Assembly: GCA_000827265.1 (NCBI GenBank)
Contig: KN834752.1
Coordinates: 1,460,662-1,524,661 of the forward strand
Length of the DNA: 64,000 bases
Direction of reading: 5' to 3'
Source of the DNA: Collybiopsis luxurians FD-317 M1
Lineage: Eukaryota > Basidiomycota > Agaricomycetes > Agaricales > Omphalotaceae
The first letter of the stretch is position 1, and each line of letters opens with the position of its first letter. Position numbers and translations under genes: made by a program. Below the pieces are notes generated by a model. The model ran no database searches. It was given only the letters and a program-made list of their open reading frames with translations, and was not told the origin of the DNA. Shown here one piece after another: positions 59,718-64,000 of the stretch.

Positions 59718-60231
59718 TCAAGTTGTATGTCTACTCCGCCGTAACCTGCCCCGTAGAATGAGTACTCGGATTATTGCATTGTCGGAACTCACTGTTTTCA
59801 TTAGATTGTCTTGCACCGTGCCTATGCAAAAAATGTAAACCGTCACTTGACAAGTATCCAGTGTCTCTGGATCTGAATCCAACCCAAATGTCCCTTGTTT
59901 ATTACTATACCAGGGCGAAAGATTTCCCAGATGTTTGAGCAAATCTCAATCCTTCTTCTTCTTACCGTTCCCTTCGCCCTTCCCCTTCTTTCCCCCACCC
60001 AAACTCGAAGACTCTACAGGATGGGCAGTATTCTGGTGCGGTTGCTATACGTGCTGGCTCTGCGCCAGTTGGTGTGCCTCCAGCATATTCGCCATTTATT
60101 GGAAACAAGGATGGGATGGCATTTGAAGACGGACTAGACTCGGAATCTGCTAATCCGTTTGGCGGCCCGCCTGTTCCCGTACAGATCGCAAAATAGAGTC
60201 CCCGACTCTGAATGTATCCCACCTTCCGCAC
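59718..60231 (-). pseudogene. Decayed histidine acid phosphatase fragment (copy C)
   Basis: On the minus strand SSLFP-like SLFPINGEYAGGTPTGAEPA and IATAPEY match the linker region of copy A, then the frame shifts. A second frame continues KHLGNLSPWYSNKQGTFGLDSDPET and then degenerates to VYIFCIGTVQ where LHFLHRHGAR is expected, so the catalytic motif is out of frame. Neither the membrane helix nor the C-terminal half is present nearby. It is a relic of a third tandem copy. Confidence 0.75.
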
Positions 60232-62204
60232 TAGGAAGTAAATGAAATTGATTAATAATCAGTTGTGCCAATGTGTCGGAAATGCTGGAGGGGGCCGACA
60301 AGCGGCGAGAACAGACCATTCCAAGGCTTTCTTCCAGTTCGTCAAGCAAACTCCTAGGCCAATATGGGACAAAACCAGGTTGTCTAGAGCACAAATTTAG
60401 TACTTTAGGATCACCCAGCTCAGTTGAATTCTTCATTTGAACTGAGAAACTGCTTCCAAGCTAGACATAAGTTATGGTATCCCTCGCTGAAGAGTCCCAT
60501 TCAATGTTTATACTGGAGAAGCTCAGGACAAAAGTTGAAGAGCAAGAGAGTATGATGCAGTAGAATGCTCGTGGAGGACACGTCCTGGGGCCTATTGGCT
60601 GAGTTGAGCTGATGGCGGCAATGGGTCCAAATTACTAATCTTACTCCAGAGGGATGAGCTGAGAGCTCGGAGCAGACTGAGGACAACATAATGCAGTCAT
60701 TATATAACCAAAATGGGAGGGGTCTGTACAGAAGAAACAAACCTGAACAATTTGTTAATAACTTGCGATATGTAAGTTGAGCCCATCTTCCGCCTATTGC
60801 TTCTGACCCAAATATGAGTGAATTTTTTCAATTGTATCAAGGAAGTATAGATGTCATACCCTCTTGGTGTACGATATGCCTGGATGAGGAAGTCAGACTC
60901 AAGCTTCAGCAACTAAACAGAGCTGATTTTGCCTCAGTGCCCTCAATGTCACTACATTGCTTCACCCTTAATCAAGTCATTCAACATGTAATGCACCATT
61001 GAACCATCATCTACTGACAGCTTTTGACTACAGGTTTTCACAATACCTATGCTCTACTAAGCTTGTCAAACATATTATGATGCTGCCAACCAAATTCATG
61101 ATACCGCCTACAGTGAAATAATTATAATTGATCGAGCTCCATATGATTTGTATCATAAGTTGTTTCAACCTTTTTCAAAAACAATTTTTTCTAGTGTACC
61201 ATCATCCGATTTGCAACTCAGAAACGGAGTATCAATATACCGATCTGTTTCCTGCTATGGTTACGGATCAGCCCAATCAGTGGATAAAACGGTTGTGTGT
61301 GCTAAATCATTTCAGCGCGATTTTCACGGTCTCTATCACCTATCATCGACACCTATCATGGAATTGTATAAGATAGAATGTCCATCCAAAGCCCATTTAG
61401 TGCAGCGATGACCATACTAACATAATATTTGCAATCTTGAGACTTGAACTCCACAGGTTATCCAATCTTGACACTTGAACATGTATCAAAGGCCCTCACT
61501 TGCCATTGCTGCTGAACAGGAAAGTCCACAACATGCATTTCCGCTTAGGATATATTCAGTACTCCTTAGCCTTCTGCCCTGCGGTATGGAGGTCGCTCCA
61601 TGATGACGCTACATTGACTTTTAGTTGGGTTGACGGATTTCAGACCATGGCTCTAAGAGACAGTGATCTCTCTGCGCGATGGAAAAACTCTAACATCCGT
61701 GCATGTTCTTCCTGCCCCTACTTTGGTCATAATACCGGTCATTCTGCCCACTGTAATTAGCTTCAAATATAGTTTGCTGTATTATTGTGCACAACAGGTT
61801 TGGTGTATTAAAACATTGCTGCTTCAGGGGTGAACCACTAAGATACAAGCTTCTAATATGTTGACATTTGGACTGGAAAGTAGTTATCTGTTCAATTTTG
61901 TATGGATCTGAATGAATCCTAAATACTTTGGCCAGCTTAATGGAAAAGAGTCGGGGATTGCCGCTCCTGCGGTGCTAAGGATATCTAAGATACAAGCTGT
62001 CTCCTTCATCATATTCAACTCATTGAACTTTAGTATCCAAGATGCCACCGAATGTATTAGGGGATAGAGGAATGAAATTATATTAGCAGTAATTGTAATA
62101 GACTTGTAAATGATCTGAGGATTGTTCCCTTCATAGGGCCACATCTTCGTAGAGCTTTTTCAACAACAGGGATTGGAGATGTCAAGAATAAACAGCAGGA
62201 ACGC
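60232..62204. other. Gene-poor region, no supported gene
   Basis: Nearly 2 kb of AT-rich sequence. The longest curiosity is a plus-strand frame (61500-61760) with WRSLHDDATLTFSWVDGFQT and ALRDSDLSARWK, which looks like a relic of a protein but has no support upstream. The rest is unremarkable. Confidence 0.4.
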
Positions 62205-63656
62205 TTAAATCACCATTACACCACTGGCCCTTGCCGACTTGGATTCATTCTCTTGAACAACTGCCATGCAATGATTCAGCAATTCTTGCTCATAAAAAAG
62301 CATTCCTTCAAACATTGGACCATGTTTGTGGTCATTTATCGCCTCAATCAGGATATTCACAGCGTGAATGTCTATAATCTGGGGCCAGAGTCGACTCCAG
62401 CCCCAGACCGCGGCAGATGATGAATGGAAGAATTGCCAAGAAGCAGTATCTGCTTGTTCTCGGAGCGGCGAATGAACCAATTTCAGAACGCTTTCTGCAA
62501 AATCAACTTGGCTTTTCTGGTGTAGGGATATATCAGAGAATACAGTCTCCCAATCGGGCATGAAGCAGCCTGAAAGTCTGTACAAGAGTCCAGTAGGAAT
62601 AGCTGGCCTTCTGTGGTCACAACAGGCCTGGATGAGGCCGGATAATGCTGTGAGATTCATGGACCAGTATGCTGACTTCAAATCAGCTGGGGGTAATGAC
62701 ACTTCAGGTGATAGTCTCTGTTCCAGTAAAGCCACATTTTCCACATCATGATCTGAAATTGGCTGATCCTCTTGAGTTAACCTGTAGGAACATATCACAG
62801 CCTCTGTAAGTGCCAAAATTTGTGGGAATTTCTTAGACTCCCTAACTTCTGCAGACAACTGGGGTATGAATTTGGAGACTTGTTTTGCAAAATCATATAT
62901 CCGGAGTGGGATGCCAGTGTTATATGAATCAGAAGTTTCATAGAAAACCAGTATTGCAGCAGTACACCATAAAGGGTGTTGATGAGAAGATAGATCTTGT
63001 ATAATGCATGCTTCAATGTGTCTCCTAAAATCATTACTAATCACCCAACCAGGTCTTGGGGTCCTTTGATAAATATATTCTTCCACAACCCTCCTGCACT
63101 TCACAGAACTTTTATGCAAAGAAAGTGCCCACTTGGTTGAGAACAACAGCATCAATGAGTGAAGAAATATGGTATCCAGATGATAATTCATTGTAACATT
63201 ATCAAGATGATGTTGGATTATAAATGAATGAGCTGCTTCATCCTCCTGGACATTGAGACAGGAATCATAGAAGTCATGTTGATATATATGGTGCATTGCA
63301 GAATTGATGACATTGATGGTAGCCAGCAGTTCACTAGCTGCAAGATCATGATCAGCAGCAAGACTCCTGGCTTTGCTCAGATATTCGCCAAGTATAAAGA
63401 TCTGAGCGGCTTTCCACCGCTCTGGCTCCTGAAGTACTGAGACTAGTTTTTTTGCTTCTTCGACCAGTCGCTCAACATGACCAGGAGACAGGAGTGGATC
63501 ATTAGCCTCTGAACCCAGAAGTCTGTCTTGAAGCTCCTGGAACCCAGTCCTGAATGCTTGGGAGGACCAGTAGATATCACTTGTAGATACAGCCTGTATG
63601 GCATTTTGTGCCATTTTGAGCTTTGTATGTCCAGGAGTTGAAGCCATAGAGAGACT
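62205..63656 (-). pseudogene. 5'-truncated DUF6535-family paralog
   Basis: An open frame of 480 residues from ATG 63647 matches the C-terminal half of the full-length DUF6535 protein: MASTPGHTKLKMAQNAIQAV versus MASTSGHTKLQMAQNAIKAV, EPERWKAAQIFILGEYLSKAR in both, and FAESVLKLVHSPLREQ versus FAEAIQMLVHSQSREQ. Similarity stops at the SLS codons just before this Met, where LTR-like sequence begins. The membrane-spanning DUF6535 domain is missing. The frame has no internal stop, so the truncation is recent or the fragment is still translated. It is labelled a pseudogene because the defining domain is absent from the window. Confidence 0.65.
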
Positions 63657-63667
63657 GTCTGTTAGGA

Positions 63668-64000
63668 CCTTTACTACCTCTGTTGTTAGAAGCTTGTAGC
63701 AGGTTCAATGAATAGAAAGTATTTTATTATACCACAGCCGAGACAGAATACGCGATGGGGAGTCGCTACGTACGACAGGTGAACGAGTCCTGTACGGTTT
63801 TGGTGTTGGATGTGGAGGAAGGATCCTCAAGTGTCGAATAATAAATCTAGTAGCTCGGTGCAACTAGAAATAGTATATCGAAAGAACTCGTTAAGACGGT
63901 ATTAACGAGGGTTGACTCGGGAGGTTCGTGACTCGGTGTCCGTTTACCCTACGAGACGGAATATTCGAAAGGCTACGGCAGTCGAATAGTCTTGTCGATC
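63668..64000. mobile_element. Probable LTR-retrotransposon end, continuing past the window
   Basis: The homology of the truncated gene ends where TGTTAGGACC begins, a typical TG-initiated LTR start. The next 330 bases have no ORF and are rich in CGAAA/ACGAG-type patterns unlike the neighbours. No second LTR, primer-binding site or gag/pol is visible, since the window ends. Confidence 0.4.

Noticed and set aside
61500..61760. Plus-strand ORF with FSWVDGFQTMALRDSDLSARWK as a gene
   Set aside because: It looks protein-like but has no supporting upstream exon, promoter or known domain, so it is only mentioned as a possible relic.
1..64000. CRISPR arrays, bacterial operons, rRNA and tRNA genes
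   Set aside because: The intron-rich eukaryotic genes exclude the first two, and no tRNA or rRNA signature could be identified by eye; a tRNA scan would be decisive.

Overview
The window is nuclear DNA of a filamentous basidiomycete, very probably an agaricomycete mushroom of the wood- or litter-decaying type. The evidence is dense genes with many GT-AG introns of about 50-70 bases, tandem lytic polysaccharide monooxygenases with CBM1 tails, a DUF6535 membrane protein, a Crinkler-like P-loop protein and a helitron-like fragment. There are no operons. One run of Ns (about 36124-37076) is an assembly gap. Exon boundaries were derived by hand from splice consensus and frame continuity; for most genes the joined exon length is an exact multiple of three.

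1-5.7 kb: the 3' end of a polo-like kinase (both polo boxes), then an intronless 819-residue fungal protein with a HicA-like tail and a weakly supported small gene. 5.9-14.2 kb: a flavin monooxygenase of Baeyer-Villiger type and an arsenite-methyltransferase-like gene diverge from one 417-base promoter region, followed by a bZIP regulator and an MFS monocarboxylate-type transporter. This group has the make-up of a small metabolic or arsenic-handling cluster. 14.7-27.4 kb: conserved single genes for OMA1-like mitochondrial protease, a membrane protein, a 749-residue unknown, a one-pass membrane protein, D-galactonate dehydratase and a PWI/SR-rich splicing coactivator.

27.8-32.8 kb: a direct tandem duplication of about 2.5 kb carrying two AA9 monooxygenase genes, promoters included. 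32.9-34.6 kb: a p24 cargo receptor and a twin-CX9C complex I subunit (NDUFS5-like). 34.9-37.7 kb: repeat-rich sequence around the gap, with what looks like the N-terminal part of a helitron-associated protein. 38.1-44.3 kb: a full-length DUF6535 protein and a CorA-type magnesium transporter.

44.8-49.3 kb: two copies of a roughly 2 kb direct duplication with a small nuclear-type gene, intact in the first copy and broken in the second. 49.5-54.2 kb: a cytochrome P450 and a Crinkler/RHS-like ATPase. 54.4-60.2 kb: three tandem copies of a membrane-anchored histidine acid phosphatase (apparently intact, rearranged, and decayed). 60.2-64 kb: gene-poor sequence, a 5'-truncated DUF6535 paralog and an LTR-like end at the right edge.
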